The notes: generated by a model from the sequence alone, not told the origin. A DNA stretch of 64,000 bases from Eledone cirrhosa (GCA_964016885.1 OZ024743.1:182849742-182913741); one strand, 5' to 3'. Shown: positions 51,501-62,358, counted from the stretch's first letter. Numbers and translations are program-made.

Positions 51501-54500
51501 GCACCTAACCTACTCTATACATTGGTAGTGTTGGTGCCATTATAAAGTGCACCTAACCTACTCTATACATTGGTAGTGTTGGTGCCATGATAAAGTGCAC
51601 CTAACCTACTCTGTGGTAGTGTTGGTGCCATGATAAAGTGCACCTAACCTACTCTATACATTGGTAGTGTTGGTGCCATGATAACATGCACCTAACCTAC
51701 TCTGTATATTGGTAGTGTTGGTGCCATTATAAAGTGCACCTAACCTACTCTGTACATTGGTAGTGTTGGTGCCATGATAAAGTGCACCTAACCTACTCTG
51801 TACATTGGTAGTATTGGTGCCATGATAAAGTGCACCTAACCTACTCTGTGGTAGTGTTGGTGCCATAATAAAGTGCACCTAACCTACTCTGTATATTGGT
51901 AGTGTTGGTGCCATAATAAAGTGCACCTAACCTACTCTATACATTGGTAGTGTTGGTGCTATGATAAATTGCACCTAACCTACTCTGTACATTGGTAGTG
52001 TCGGTGCCATGATAAAGTGCACCTAACCTACTCTGTACATTGGTAGTGTTGGTGCCATGATAAATTGCACCTAACCTACTCTATACATTGGTAGTGTTGG
52101 TGCCATGATAAAGTGTACCTAACCTACTCTGTACATTGGTAGTGTTGGTGCCATGATAAAGTGCACCTAACCTACTCTGTACATTGGTAGTGTTGGTGCC
52201 ATGATAAATTGCACCTAACCTACTCTATACATTGGTAGTGTTGGTGCCATGATAAAGTGTACCTAACCTACTCTGTACATTGGTAGTGTTGGTGCCATGA
52301 TAAAGTGCACCTAACCTACTCTATACATTGGTAGTGTTGGTGCTATGATAAAGTGCACCTAACCTACTCTATACATTGGTAGTGTTGGTGCCATGATAAA
52401 GTGCACCTAACCTACTCTGTGGTAGTGTTGGTGCCATAATAAAATGCACCTAACCTACTCTGTGGTAGTGTTGGTGCCATGATAAAGTGCACCTAACCTA
52501 CTCTGTACATTGGTAGTGTTGGTGCCATGATAAAGTGCACCTAACCTACTCTATACATTGGTAGTGTTGGTGCCATGATAAAGTGCACCTAACCTACTCT
52601 GTACATTGGTAGTGTTGGTGCCATGATAAAATGCACCTAACCTACTCTGTACATTGGTAGTTTTGGTGCCATGATAAAATGCACCTAACCTACTCTGTAC
52701 ATTGGTAGTGTTGGTGCCATGATAAAGTGCACCTAACCTACTCTGTACATTGGTAGTTTTGGTGCCATGATAAAGTGCACCTAACCTACTCTGTACATTG
52801 GTAGTTTTGGTGCCATGATAAAGTGCACCTAACCTACTCTGTACATCGGTAGTTTTGGTGCCATGATAAAGTGCACCTAACCTACTCTGTACATTGGTAG
52901 TGTTGGTGCCATGATAACATACACCTAAACTTCTCTGTACATTGGTAGTGTTGCTGCCATTATAAAGTGCACTTAACCTACTCTATACATTGGTAGTGTT
53001 GGTGCCATTATAAAGTGCACCTAACCTACTCTATACATTGGTAGTGTTGGTGCCATGATAAAGTGCACCTAACCTACTCTGTGGTAGTGTTGGTGCCATG
53101 ATAAAGTGCACCTAACCTACTCTATACATTGGTAGTGTTGGTGCCATGATAACATGCACCTAACCTACTCTGTATATTGGTAGTGTTGGTGCCATTATAA
53201 AGTGCACCTAACCTACTCTGTACATTGGTAGTGTTGGTGCCATGATAAAGTGCACCTAACCTACTCTGTACATTGGTAGTATTGGTGCCATGATAAAGTG
53301 CACCTAACCTACTCTGTGGTAGTGTTGGTGCCATAATAAAGTGCACCTAACCTACTCTGTATATTGGTAGTGTTGGTGCCATAATAAAGTGCACCTAACC
53401 TACTCTATACATTGGTAGTGTTGGTGCCATGATAAATTGCACCTAACCTACTCTGTACATTGGTAGTGTCGGTGCCATGATAAAGTGCACCTAACCTACT
53501 CTGTACATTGGTAGTGTTGGTGCCATGATAAATTGCACCTAACCTACTCTATACATTGGTAGTGTTGGTGCCATGATAAAGTGTACCTAACCTACTCTGT
53601 ACATTGGTAGTGTTGGTGCCATGATAAAGTGCACCTAACCTACTCTGTACATTGGTAGTGTTGGTGCCATGATAAATTGCACCTAACCTACTCTATACAT
53701 TGGTAGTGTTGGTGCCATGATAAAGTGTACCTAACCTACTCTGTACATTGGTAGTGTTGGTGCCATGATAAAGTGCACCTAACCTACTCTATACATTGGT
53801 AGTGTTGGTGCTATGATAAAGTGCACCTAACCTACTCTATACATTGGTAGTGTTGGTGCCATGATAAAGTGCACCTAACCTACTCTGTGGTAGTGTTGGT
53901 GCCATAATAAAATGCACCTAACCTACTCTGTGGTAGTGTTGGTGCCATGATAAAGTGCACCTAACCTACTCTGTACATTGGTAGTGTTGGTGCCATGATA
54001 AAGTGCACCTAACCTACTCTATACATTGGTAGTGTTGGTGCTATGATAAAGTGCACCTAACAAACTCTGTACATTGGTAGTGTTGGTGCCATGATAAAGT
54101 GCACCTAACCTACTCTGTGGTAGTGTTGGTGCCATATTAAAATGCACCTAACCTACTCTGTGGTAGTGTTGGTGCCATAATAAAATGCACCTAACCTACT
54201 CTGTGGTAGTGTTGGTGCCATGATAAAGTGCACCTAACCTACTCTGTACATTGGTAGTGTTGGTGTCATGATAAAGTGCACCTAACCTACTCTGTACATT
54301 GGTAGTGTTGGTGCCATAATAAAGTGCACCTAACCTACTCTGTGGTAGTGTTGGTGCCATGATAAAATGCACCTAACCTACTCTGTACATTGGTAGTGTT
54401 GGTGCCATGATAAAGTGCACCTAACCTACTCTGTGGTAGTGTTGGTGCCATGATAAAGTGCACCTAACCTACTCTGTACATTGGTAGTGTTGGTGCCATA

Positions 54501-55645
54501 ATAAAGTGCACCTAACCTACTCTATACATTGGTAGTGTTGGTGCCATAATAAAGTGCACCTAACCTACTCTGTGGTAGTGTTGGTGCCATTATAAAGTGC
54601 ATCTAACCTACTCTATACATTGGTAGTGTTGATGCCATGATAAAGTGCACCTAACCTACTCTGTGGTAGTGTTGGTGCCATGATAAAATGCACCTAACCT
54701 ACTCTGTACATTGGTAGTGTTGGTGCCATGATAAAGTGCACCTAACCTACTCTATACATTGGTAGTGTTGGTGCCATGATAAAGTACACCTAACCTACTC
54801 TATACATTGGTAGTGTTGGTGCCATGATAAAGTGCACCTAACCTACTCTGTGGTAGTGTTGGTGCCATGATAAAATGCACCTAACCTACTCTGTACATTG
54901 GTAGTGTTGGTGCCATGATAAAGTGCACCTAACCTACTCTGTGGTAGTGTTGGTGCCATGATAAATTGCACCTAACCTACTCTGTGGTAGTGTTGGTGCC
55001 ATGATAAAGTGCACCTAACCTACTCTATACATTGGTAGTGTTGGTGCCATGATAAAGTGCACCTAACCTACTCTATACATTGGTAGTGTTGGTGCCATGA
55101 TAAATTGCACCTAACCTACTCCGTGGTAGTGTTGGTGCCATGATAAAATGCACCTAACCTACTCTGTACATTGGTAGTGTTGGTGCCATGATAAAGTGCA
55201 CCTAACCTACTCTATACATTGGTAGTGTTGGTGCCATGATAAAGTGCACCTAACCTACTCTATACATTGGTAGTGTTGGTGCCATGATAAAGTGCACCTA
55301 ACCTACTCTATACATTGGTAGTGTTGGTGCCATGATAAATTGCACCTAACCTACTCTGTGGTAGTGTTGGTGCCATGATAAAATGCACCTAACCTACTCT
55401 GTACATTGGTAGTGTTGGTGCCATGATAAAGTGCACCTAACCTACTCTATACATTGGTAGTGTTGGTGCCATGATAAAGTACACCTAACCTACTCTGTAC
55501 ATTGGTAGTGTTGGTGCCATGATAAAGTGCACCTAACCTACTCTGTGCATTGGTAGTGTTGGTGCCATAATAAAGTGCACCTAACCTACTCTGTGGTAGT
55601 GTTGGTGCCATCATAAAGTGCACCTAACCTACTCTGTACATTGGT
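36582..55645 (-). repeat. 19-kb tandem array, 48/43-bp units (array 2)
   Basis: The 48-bp unit contains GGTAGTGTTGGTGCCATGAT, AAAGTGCACCTAACCTACTC and TGTACATT in order. A 43-bp form lacks ACATT (CTGTGGTAGTG). There are roughly 400 copies. 48-bp units keep a frame on the minus strand (SRLGALYHGTNTTNVQ, 16 residues per unit) and 43-bp units shift it, which produces open runs of up to 186 codons at three places; I regard these as repeat by-products. Higher-order copies occur at 1596, 3978 and 1468 bp. The array lies upstream of the first visible RyR exon, probably in an intron, and has no assembly gap. Confidence 0.98.
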
Positions 55646-56013
55646 CTGGGATCTTGTTGATCATTTCGATGAATTAATTGTAGTAAAAGGAATGTTATTA
55701 TCAATGGGTTATAGGAAGATGAAGAGACCCACTTACAATTTTACATCTAATGGCTCAGTTGAAAGGGCTGCACTCAAATATTTTGATCTTAAGGGAAGGA
55801 ATTTCATCAACTATATTTTATAACCTGTTAAAAAGTAAATGAATAGATAATTAAGAATGGCTGTAAACCTATATTTTTAAATATGTGAAGATATGTATAA
55901 ATCGTACATGCTGGAAAAAATACTGCATAGATTAAAAACGATGGTTGTCCATTGCAATTAGTATTAGTTGAGGCACTAGCACCTTTTATGTTAGGAGAAT
56001 CAACTGTTGTAAT
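55646..56013. other. unassigned AT-rich flank of array 2
   Basis: A 60-codon frame on the plus strand (55641-55823, VWDLVDHFDELIVVKGMLLS onward) lacks an ATG start and shows no domain I recognise. No RyR-like exon is seen on the minus strand. Confidence 0.4.
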
Positions 56014-56167
56014 TGATTTAGTGCAATGGTTAATACTGATTTAGTGCAATGGTTAATACTGATTTAGTGCAATGGTTAATACTGATTTAGTGCAATGGTT
56101 AATACTGATTTAGTGCAATGATTAATACTGATTTAGTGCAATGGTTAATACTGATTTAGTGCAATGG
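56014..56167 (+). repeat. 23-bp minisatellite, about 6.5 copies
   Basis: Unit TGATTTAGTGCAATGG followed by TTAATAC, with one copy carrying ATG-A-TTAATAC. The array runs straight into a SINE fragment. Confidence 0.92.
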
Positions 56168-56400
56168 GATTTGAAGTCAGAATGTAAAGAACCATAACTA
56201 AATTCTGCAAGACAATTTGTCTGATGCTTTAACAAGTCTGCTAATTAAAACTCTGAATATATAAGATTTTTCAGCAGCACTTAAAAGTTCCTTCTGGAGT
56301 TGATAAAATGTAGTACCAGTCATGTACTGCAGTTAGTCTAATTGATTTTCCCCTCTCCCTAGTACTTAACTGGTACTCTATTTTATTGACTCCAGATTCA
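56164..56400. mobile_element. cluster of nested SINE fragments
   Basis: 56164-56250 on the minus strand is a SINE head (AGCAGACTTGTTAAAGCATC ... TTCTGACTTCAAATCCC). 56290-56350 on the plus strand is a 3' body (GGAGTTGATAAAATGTAGTA, CCAGTCATGTACTGCAG). 56355-56400 on the minus strand is another 3' body. Different orientations in 240 bp indicate repeated insertion or rearrangement. Confidence 0.6.
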
Positions 56401-56489
56401 TAACATAGGTTTCAAATCGCATATAGTCGATTGACAATGCCAATTTTCTTTTATTTTCTCTATAGTTTACTTTCTCTATTAGTTTATTT

Positions 56490-56760
56490 ACAATTAGCTG
56501 AATTACCCGGCATTGCCTGGTTACTGCAGTTCTTATTCAGATTAGTAAACAATAAATATGAAAATATGTTTTTTTTTCTCATAATTATTTCAAAATATCA
56601 ATATTTTATTTTAAAAATATCAAAATTGTAATGATAATAGAATTTAGAAATGAAAATCTGTCAATCTTGAAGCACCTTAGGGTAAACAATATTCATTGTG
56701 CAATTTTTTGTTGGTATCCAAATGAATAAATTGTTGCTACACACTCACACACATACACTC
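56490..56760 (+). repeat. unclassified element with a GAATTACCCGGCATTGCCTG end
   Basis: The motif AGCTGAATTACCCGGCATTG, then CCTGGTTACTGCAG, marks the start of an interspersed element seen widely in molluscan repeat DNA. It is followed by AT-rich sequence and CA-rich microsatellites. The far end may be the CCGTTGGATTACGTTCACTT (57695) or CTGTTGGGGTCATGTTCACT (58195) block, which are related to each other. Class not assigned. Confidence 0.4.
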
Positions 56761-57260
56761 TCACATACACATACTAAGACTAACACACACAGACATACAT
56801 TCATGCAGACAAACGCATAGCTTTTCATCTCATTTTTTTATCAGTCGTCACATATGTATATGTATGTGTAGATGTGTGTGTGTGTATTTAATACATATTC
56901 ATATACAAAATGTGACGTGTTGTTTTCTATTGTTTTAATCCAAATCATCATCATCATCATCATTATCGTTTAACATCTATCTTCCACGCTAGCACGGGTT
57001 ATACACTCACACACACACATACACTCTTACATACACTCACACACATATACACTCTCATATACACTCACACACACTCTCGCATACACTCACATACATATAC
57101 TAAGACAGACATGCATTTGCACACACCTATTACTTGTCTGTCAACACATATGTATCTGTATGTGTAGATGTGTGTGTGTGCTTAATTCTCTGAGGCCTAA
57201 CGTATGTAACAAACTCGCAAACACACACACACTCACAGGTACATACACACTCATATACAA
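56740..57260. repeat. CA/TG-rich microsatellite region
   Basis: Repeated CACTCACACACA-type and TGTGTGTG runs, interrupted at 56945-57000 by a short LINE tail on the minus strand (ATCATCATCATTATCG, TTAACATCTATCTTCCACGC, TAGCACGGG). Confidence 0.75.
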
Positions 57261-58207
57261 AATGTGACGTGGTGGTGGTGGGGGTTTACTATAGTTGACT
57301 ATAGAAAGATCATTTTAGATAAAATGTTATATTGTTTTACTCCAAATGAAAATAAAAATTACATGTTGACACTCCTGCGGTCTAATAAAATTTGATTTGA
57401 TTTGGTTGAACTGTTTGAGAATGCATTGGAACAGACAGAGAGACAAAGAATTATATATATGGAGAGATTGTATAAATAATATAAAGAAAAAAAGAAAAAA
57501 AAAACATACACAAGCAGGTAATACATACATCTTGGAACACATACAACAAAAGGCAAGCGAAAGGGGTGGACAAACAAACCACTGCCAGAACAAAAGATAA
57601 TAATATCGCAAGGAGTACTGAAAAACCTCTCTAATAATGTTTAAGGCAAGCAGCCTCACTTCCAGTAACTAATAAAAAATATGAGACCACCTGTGACCCG
57701 TTGGATTACGTTCACTTAAAAATAATTTTAAATAATTAAAATATACACAGACATGTATATAATGTGAAATGAAACTGGAAGACCCATATATATACCTGTG
57801 TGTATATATAAATGTGTGTTTCTGTATACTTATATATATATGTATGTGTGTGTGTATATATATATATGTGGGTGTCTGCGATCTATATACACACCACCAC
57901 CACCAGCCCCCTCTCTCTCTCTGTCTCCTCTCCCTCTGTCTCTCTTTCAATCTACTCTCTCACAACCACTATCTCTTTCTCTCTCTCTCTGTTTATGAAG
58001 GTACCTGGAAAAACTCCATATCTCGGGAACCTGTGCTCCGATTTACACAAAATTTGTTTTATTCCATTTGTATTCCCATTTGAGGGTCAACTTCTTTCAA
58101 AGTATTTTCCCATTATGCGCCCTTTTGGCTGTATTACATTACAGACAAGCAAGCAGGCAATCAGAGTTTTAGTAATATACTACACCACCCGTGACCTGTT
58201 GGGGTCA
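57261..58207. other. unassigned low-complexity region
   Basis: TA/TG runs lie at 57790-57880, a (TC)n-rich stretch at 57905-57995, and two related blocks ending GTTCACTT(C/A)AAAAT at 57685-57725 and 58180-58222. The open frames here reflect simple repeats and no gene is supported. Confidence 0.5.
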
Positions 58208-58735
58208 TGTTCACTTCAAAATCATCATTATCATCATCATCATCATCATTTTACGTCCACTTTTCCCTCCTTACAAGTCCTATTCAGCACAGCATCTCTC
58301 CATTCATCACAGTCCTTAGTCATCTCCTCTGTGAGCTTCAGCAAATGGGGTCAGCTCTCACCACCTCAACCCATTATTTTCGTGGTCTTCCTCTACTGCG
58401 TCTTCCTTCCACTGGGATTTCTTGGTACTTCTTTACCCAGCAGTCATCCTCCATGCACATCACATGTCCATACCATCGCCGTCTTCACTCCCACACACCA
58501 CAACTTATCCCTCTTATACACAGTTTCTCTCTAAACTCGTCAATGCTTGGTTGTGCACGCACATTGACATTGCACATCCAATGGAGCATGCTTGCTTCAT
58601 TTCTCTCCAGCCGTTGCATATCCTCTGCAGTTGCTGCCCATGTCTCACTACCATGCAGCATCGCTCATCTCACACAGGCATTTCGTTCGTAGGGAGAAAC
58701 CCTTCTTTGTCAGCAGAGAAAGCAGCTCCTTAAAG
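58208..58735 (-). mobile_element. degenerate LINE C-terminus and tail
   Basis: The minus strand reads, with breaks, HGSETWAATAEDMQRLERNE, ASMLHWMCNVNVRAQPSIDE, FREKLCIRGISCGVRERR, RWYGHVMCMEDD and RGRPRK, then a (GATGAT)n-rich end at about 58220-58250. This is the same C-terminal architecture as 25326-25721 but a more distant subfamily, closest to 2931-3150. Confidence 0.75.
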
Positions 58736-58857
58736 ACTCCCCCTTTGTCCAGGTAAAATATCGATAAAATTGACTTTGCACAGAAAAAAATCTCTATATC
58801 TATAAAAATCAAATAGAAAGAGTGAGAGTGAAAGAAACAGACAGACTAAAAGAGGGG

Positions 58858-58890
58858 GATAGCGGGAGAGAGAGAGAGAGAGAAAGCGAC
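58858..58890. repeat. (GA)n microsatellite
   Basis: A GAGAGA run within a purine-rich stretch. Confidence 0.8.
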
Positions 58891-59072
58891 AGACGCTGTG
58901 TTTGATACATGACAGTGGAAGAGGGGAAGGAAAGCTATAACTAATTAACATGTGTGCGTGCGCGCGTGTATGTGTTCGTGAAGAGTTAAATCTTTCACTA
59001 AGAGTTAAATCTATTAACACGTGTGTGTACGTGCACACATGCGTGCGTGAATTTGCGTGCGTTTGAGAGTTT

Positions 59073-59166
59073 GCGTGCGTTTGAGCCTTTGCGTGCGCGC
59101 ACGTGCGTGCATTTATATATATATATATGCACGCACGCGCGCGCGCGCAAACCCTCAAACGCACGC
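59073..59166. repeat. imperfect palindrome of GCGTGC/GCACGC type
   Basis: The left arm GCGTGCGTTTGAGCCTTTGC with GTGCGCGCACGTGCGTGC is answered by the right arm GCACGCACGCGCGCGCGCGC with AAACCCTCAAACGCACGC, around an 18-bp (TA)-rich centre. Alternating GC/GT makes it Z-DNA-prone. Confidence 0.8.
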
Positions 59167-59178
59167 ACGCATATATAT

Positions 59179-59238
59179 ATATTTATTAATATTTTGAAGT
59201 AATATATATATATATTACTTAAAAATATTAATAAATAT
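59179..59238. repeat. 60-bp AT palindrome next to hammerhead 1
   Basis: Arms ATATTTATTAATATTTTGAA and its complement meet at a (TA)n centre near 59208. I count one mismatch (G against T). On the minus strand it lies just 3' of the hammerhead at 59255-59330. Confidence 0.85.
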
Positions 59239-59254
59239 AGACATTCATGTGATC

Positions 59255-59330
59255 AAATATATTTTATTATACATATTTCAGAGGTACTGAGCTATTTCAT
59301 CAGTACGTCCTCATCAGATAAAATAAATTT
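59255..59330 (-). ncRNA. hammerhead ribozyme motif 1 (type I, PLE-associated)
   Basis: On the minus strand: stem I 5' strand AAATTTATTTTAT (59330-59318), core CTGATGA (59317-59311), stem II GGACGTACTGA paired with TCAGTACCTCT (59310-59280; one C-C mismatch at the fourth pair, first pair G-U), core GAAA (59279-59276). Then a 3-bp stem III in ATATGTAT, A17 at 59268, and stem I 3' strand ATAAAATATATTT (12 of 13 pairs). All core bases match the consensus, and the predicted cleavage is after AUA at 59268. A tiny palindromic stem III is the known form of Penelope-element hammerheads. Folded by hand; activity not shown. Confidence 0.82.
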
Positions 59331-60412
59331 ATGTCTGACATACCTCAACTGTGCTGATGGTTCAATTGTGATTAGTTATGACAAAACTCAATATTTATAT
59401 ACCATAAGATGTAACATGAAAAACTACATATAATAAAGAGGGTATGTAGGAAGATGTGTATAAAAATATATAATAATAAATATATATAAAGGCAAGTAAT
59501 ATATATAAACATAAAACTACATAACTGTTAAAAATTTAAATAATAAAATATGTATAGCTCCGTATTATGGAGGGAGCAAATGAGAGAGGGAGAGAGAGCT
59601 AACAGGAGGAGAGAGAGAGAAAAGGAAAGAGAGATGATAGTAAAAATAAAGAAAGGGAGATATGTATGGTAACATATAATTACATGAGAAGGAGAATCAA
59701 GGTAGATGATGCGTGACCGTTTTTTTTCAAAACAATCAATTAATTAAATAACTTGAAATTTTTAGACTATAATATTTGGAAGAACCTATATTATTGTATT
59801 ATATCAAAATTAAAACAAATATAAAGTGAAAAAGATAATTTAACATAACTCCAAGGGTAATCAAGAGTATATTTAAATTATTAAATATAGTCAATAATTT
59901 AGTTAGAAAGATTAAAATTAAAAATGTTATTAATTAACCATAAAGCTTATAAATGTAGTAAATATGATATTATTAAACCAGATTTATTTAGATATAAGCA
60001 TTTGTATAGTTCATATATAAACTATAAGATTTAAATCGATATTTGTCAATTATATATAATATTAATTATTAGTTATAATTACACTTAAGAGTGTTATAAA
60101 TTTGATTTAACTAAATTTTACTGTATTCATAATTATACATCAAGTTAAGTACAGATTATTAATCAATTTAGATAAAACGAAACTTTTATACGATAAATGT
60201 AAACAATATCCTCGTAAGACGTAAACAAACATTTAAAGTAATTAAACGGTTTACGAGTCTGAAGACATTACAGGTATCAAATTTATAAGATACAAGATTT
60301 AAAAATACGAAATCAAAACTAAATTTATTTAAACATTATATATATATATATGTAGGAGGTGAGTTTTATTGTAGTACAATAAAGCAATGCAGATATTGAA
60401 GCCTCTGAGATT
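59331..60412. other. AT-rich leader region of the PLE, no coding seen
   Basis: Very AT-rich, with a GAGAGG-rich patch at 59575-59640. The RT N-terminal part expected before 60413 is not legible here; an in-frame stop (TAA at about 60379) precedes the ORF. It may be decayed PLE 5' sequence or unrelated insertion. Confidence 0.45.
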
Positions 60413-61711
60413 ATGTCAAAACTTGGCATTGAAAAAAAGACCGAACCATTCCTCCCAAGAACTCCGAGGATAAATCTCAAGGATCACAAAAACAATTTTC
60501 GCACTGAACTACCTGTTAGATTAATCGCCCCCTCTAAATCTGATCTGGGGGTTGTTAGTAAAGCCATCTTGGATAGAATTATCCCACAGGTTTGTTCTAA
60601 TTGCTCTTCTTTGAACTTAAATTTATGGTTTGGTACTTCTGAAGTGATTGGCTGGTTCAACAAATTGGATAATAAAAACAAACTAAAATTTATTCAATTT
60701 GATATTGCCAGCTACTATTCCTCCATTTCGCCTTCACTTCTCAATAATGCTCTATCTTTCGCACTTAAATATTCTGACATCACCACAGATGAACTTCACA
60801 TCATCCTCACCGCACGTAAAACCATCCTAGAGTTCAACAACGAATATTGGACCAGAGCCGATACCTCTAACAACTTCGACATCACAATGGGAGCATCCGA
60901 TTCATCCCAATTGACTGATTTAATTGGTATCTTTATTTTGAACTCTTTGAGTCGGAAAATTCCTCAACTTCGCGGTGGAATTTATCGTGACGATGGACTC
61001 TTTACTATCTTAAATTGCAATATAGTTAACCTTAATATTATTAAGAACAATATACGTAATCTCTTTAACCAACATAACCTAAAAATTGAATTTGATAACA
61101 ATATCAAACTAGCTAATTTCTTGGATGTATCTCTTAATCTTGACACTGGCCTATATTACCCTTACCATAAAAACAATGAGAACCTAAATTATGTTAACTT
61201 TAAATCTAACCATCCTACCAATATCAAGAATGCTATAGTTAGTAATATTGGAAAAAGAATATCTAACATATCTTCTAATAAAAACATCTTTGATGCTAAC
61301 GCCAATTACTATAATAACGCACTTTCTAAAGCCGGCTATCCTGATAAAATCAAATATAGTAAAGAAACAAATTCTAGAAGAACTTACAGTAGAATAATTA
61401 ATCATGATCATTCCAATAACTTTAATAAAAGACCTAGATACAAAAACATAATCTGGTATAATGCTCCTTTCTCCATCTCTATTAATAACAATATTCCTAA
61501 ATTATTCTTTAGTGCCTTAAATAAATGCTTCCCTCCCTCACATATCTATAGTAAAATATTTAACAAACACACCATAAAATTTTCTTATTCTACATCCTCC
61601 AATATTTCCAACATTATCTCTAAACACAACAATAAAATACTAAATACTAAATCTCTTCCTTCCAACACTGAATTTCATAATAACAGTAATAGTAACCCGA
61701 CGTCATTGTAA
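60413..61711 (+). CDS. Penelope-like element reverse transcriptase, N-terminally truncated
   Basis: 432-codon frame. The PLE-specific block INLKDHKNNF (residues 21-30) with RLIAPSKSDLGVVSKAIL is followed by RT motif A in FDIASYYSSISPSLLNNALS (about 95-115) and motif B in MGASDSSQLTDLIGIF (about 158-173). The catalytic YRDDGL comes next (about 192-197), then the motif D/E block LKIEFDNNIKLANFLDVSLN. The C-terminal 150 residues are Asn/Ser-rich. The enzyme copies element RNA at nicked DNA. The real N-terminus lies upstream of the available frame, since a stop precedes it after 11 sense codons, so about a quarter of the RT is missing. The frame ends at 61711, before the endonuclease, where intact PLEs read through. 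Confidence 0.88.
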   Translation: MSKLGIEKKTEPFLPRTPRINLKDHKNNFRTELPVRLIAPSKSDLGVVSKAILDRIIPQVCSNCSSLNLNLWFGTSEVIGWFNKLDNKNKLKFIQFDIASYYSSISPSLLNNALSFALKYSDITTDELHIILTARKTILEFNNEYWTRADTSNNFDITMGASDSSQLTDLIGIFILNSLSRKIPQLRGGIYRDDGLFTILNCNIVNLNIIKNNIRNLFNQHNLKIEFDNNIKLANFLDVSLNLDTGLYYPYHKNNENLNYVNFKSNHPTNIKNAIVSNIGKRISNISSNKNIFDANANYYNNALSKAGYPDKIKYSKETNSRRTYSRIINHDHSNNFNKRPRYKNIIWYNAPFSISINNNIPKLFFSALNKCFPPSHIYSKIFNKHTIKFSYSTSSNISNIISKHNNKILNTKSLPSNTEFHNNSNSNPTSL

Positions 61712-61968
61712 ACCCTAGGCTAATTTCTGTAAACCCAAATACAACGTCAAACACAACTTCGCTAAATGTTCATAATTCAACTCTAAATCATTCCTATCGC
61801 AAACAACTTCTCCAATCCAATTCCTTCTATAGATAACACTAGGTCACTCATTAATAATCTCTCTAATTGCAATTGCAATTGCCCTATTAAAAATAAATGT
61901 CCTCTCAACAACCATTGTCTTGATAAAAACTTAATTTATGAATGTAAAGTTATAACTAACAAGTTACT
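61712..61968 (+). pseudogene. PLE linker with Cys motif, broken
   Basis: After the stop at 61711, PLE-like sequence continues with shifts. At 61863-61950 one frame reads NCNCNCPIKNKCPLNNHCLD, then KNLIYECKV. A C-x-C-P...C-P...C block followed by '.IY.C.V' directly precedes the GIY-YIG domain in endonuclease-bearing PLEs. It runs into the left arm of the inverted duplication at 61969. Confidence 0.7.
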
Positions 61969-62358
61969 AACTGTTCAAGTATGAAGACGCAGAAGAAACC
62001 TTCTTCCAAAAGATGGTATATTTAATGTTTTTGTCTTTCAAGGACCATATGAGTTCTGAGAGAGCCGTGTTGGTTCTTTTAAGTTTGTATTTAAAAGATG
62101 AATGATGATTATAGAGACGAGCTTTAAAAGAGGTGGAAGTGGAGCCAAAATAGGTGAAGGAATTGTCCTTCACCTATTTTGGCTCCACTTCCACCTCTTT
62201 TAAAGCTCGTCTCTATAATCATCATTCATCTTTTAAATACAAACTTAAAAGAACCAACACGGCTCTCTCAGAACTCATATGGTCCTTGAAAGACAAAAAC
62301 ATTAAATATACCATCTTTTGGAAGAAGGTTTCTTCTGCGTCTTCATACTTGAACAGTT
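61969..62358. repeat. inverted duplication, 193-bp arms, 4-bp spacer
   Basis: 61969-62161 is the reverse complement of 62166-62358 (outer ends AACTGTTCAAGTATGAAGAC and its complement; centre AGGTGAAGGA, then ATTG, then TCCTTCACCT). Both arms translate to the same 60-plus residues of the GIY-YIG region. The right arm is the original (it continues in frame to 62501); the left arm is an inverted extra copy inserted just before it. Confidence 0.95.

Noticed and set aside
36900..53346. Minus-strand frames of 74 to 186 codons with a 16-residue repeat (SRLGALYHGTNTTNVQ)
   Set aside because: They follow runs of 48-bp units and end wherever a 43-bp unit occurs; identical copies arise from block duplication. 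Codon content is dictated by the repeat.
9285..55645. CRISPR-like regular repeats
   Set aside because: Units are contiguous with no unique spacers, there are no cas genes, and the context is a eukaryotic intron.
36582..55645. Telomere-like motif (GGTTAGGTG on the minus strand)
   Set aside because: It is one short word within a 48-bp unit, not a TTAGGG tract, and both flanks are ordinary gene and repeat DNA.
55641..55823. 60-codon plus-strand frame after array 2
   Set aside because: No ATG start, no recognised domain, and it begins inside the last array unit. It may be a fragment of an unknown element.
57769..58534. Overlapping frames of up to 240 codons, Ser/Leu/His-rich
   Set aside because: They run over TA/TG and TC microsatellites and the antisense of a LINE fragment; composition explains them.
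59291..59304. A second CTGATGAAA in the loop of hammerhead 1 as an additional ribozyme core
   Set aside because: On the minus strand it lies in stem-loop II of motif 1 and has no matching GAAA and stem I partner of its own.
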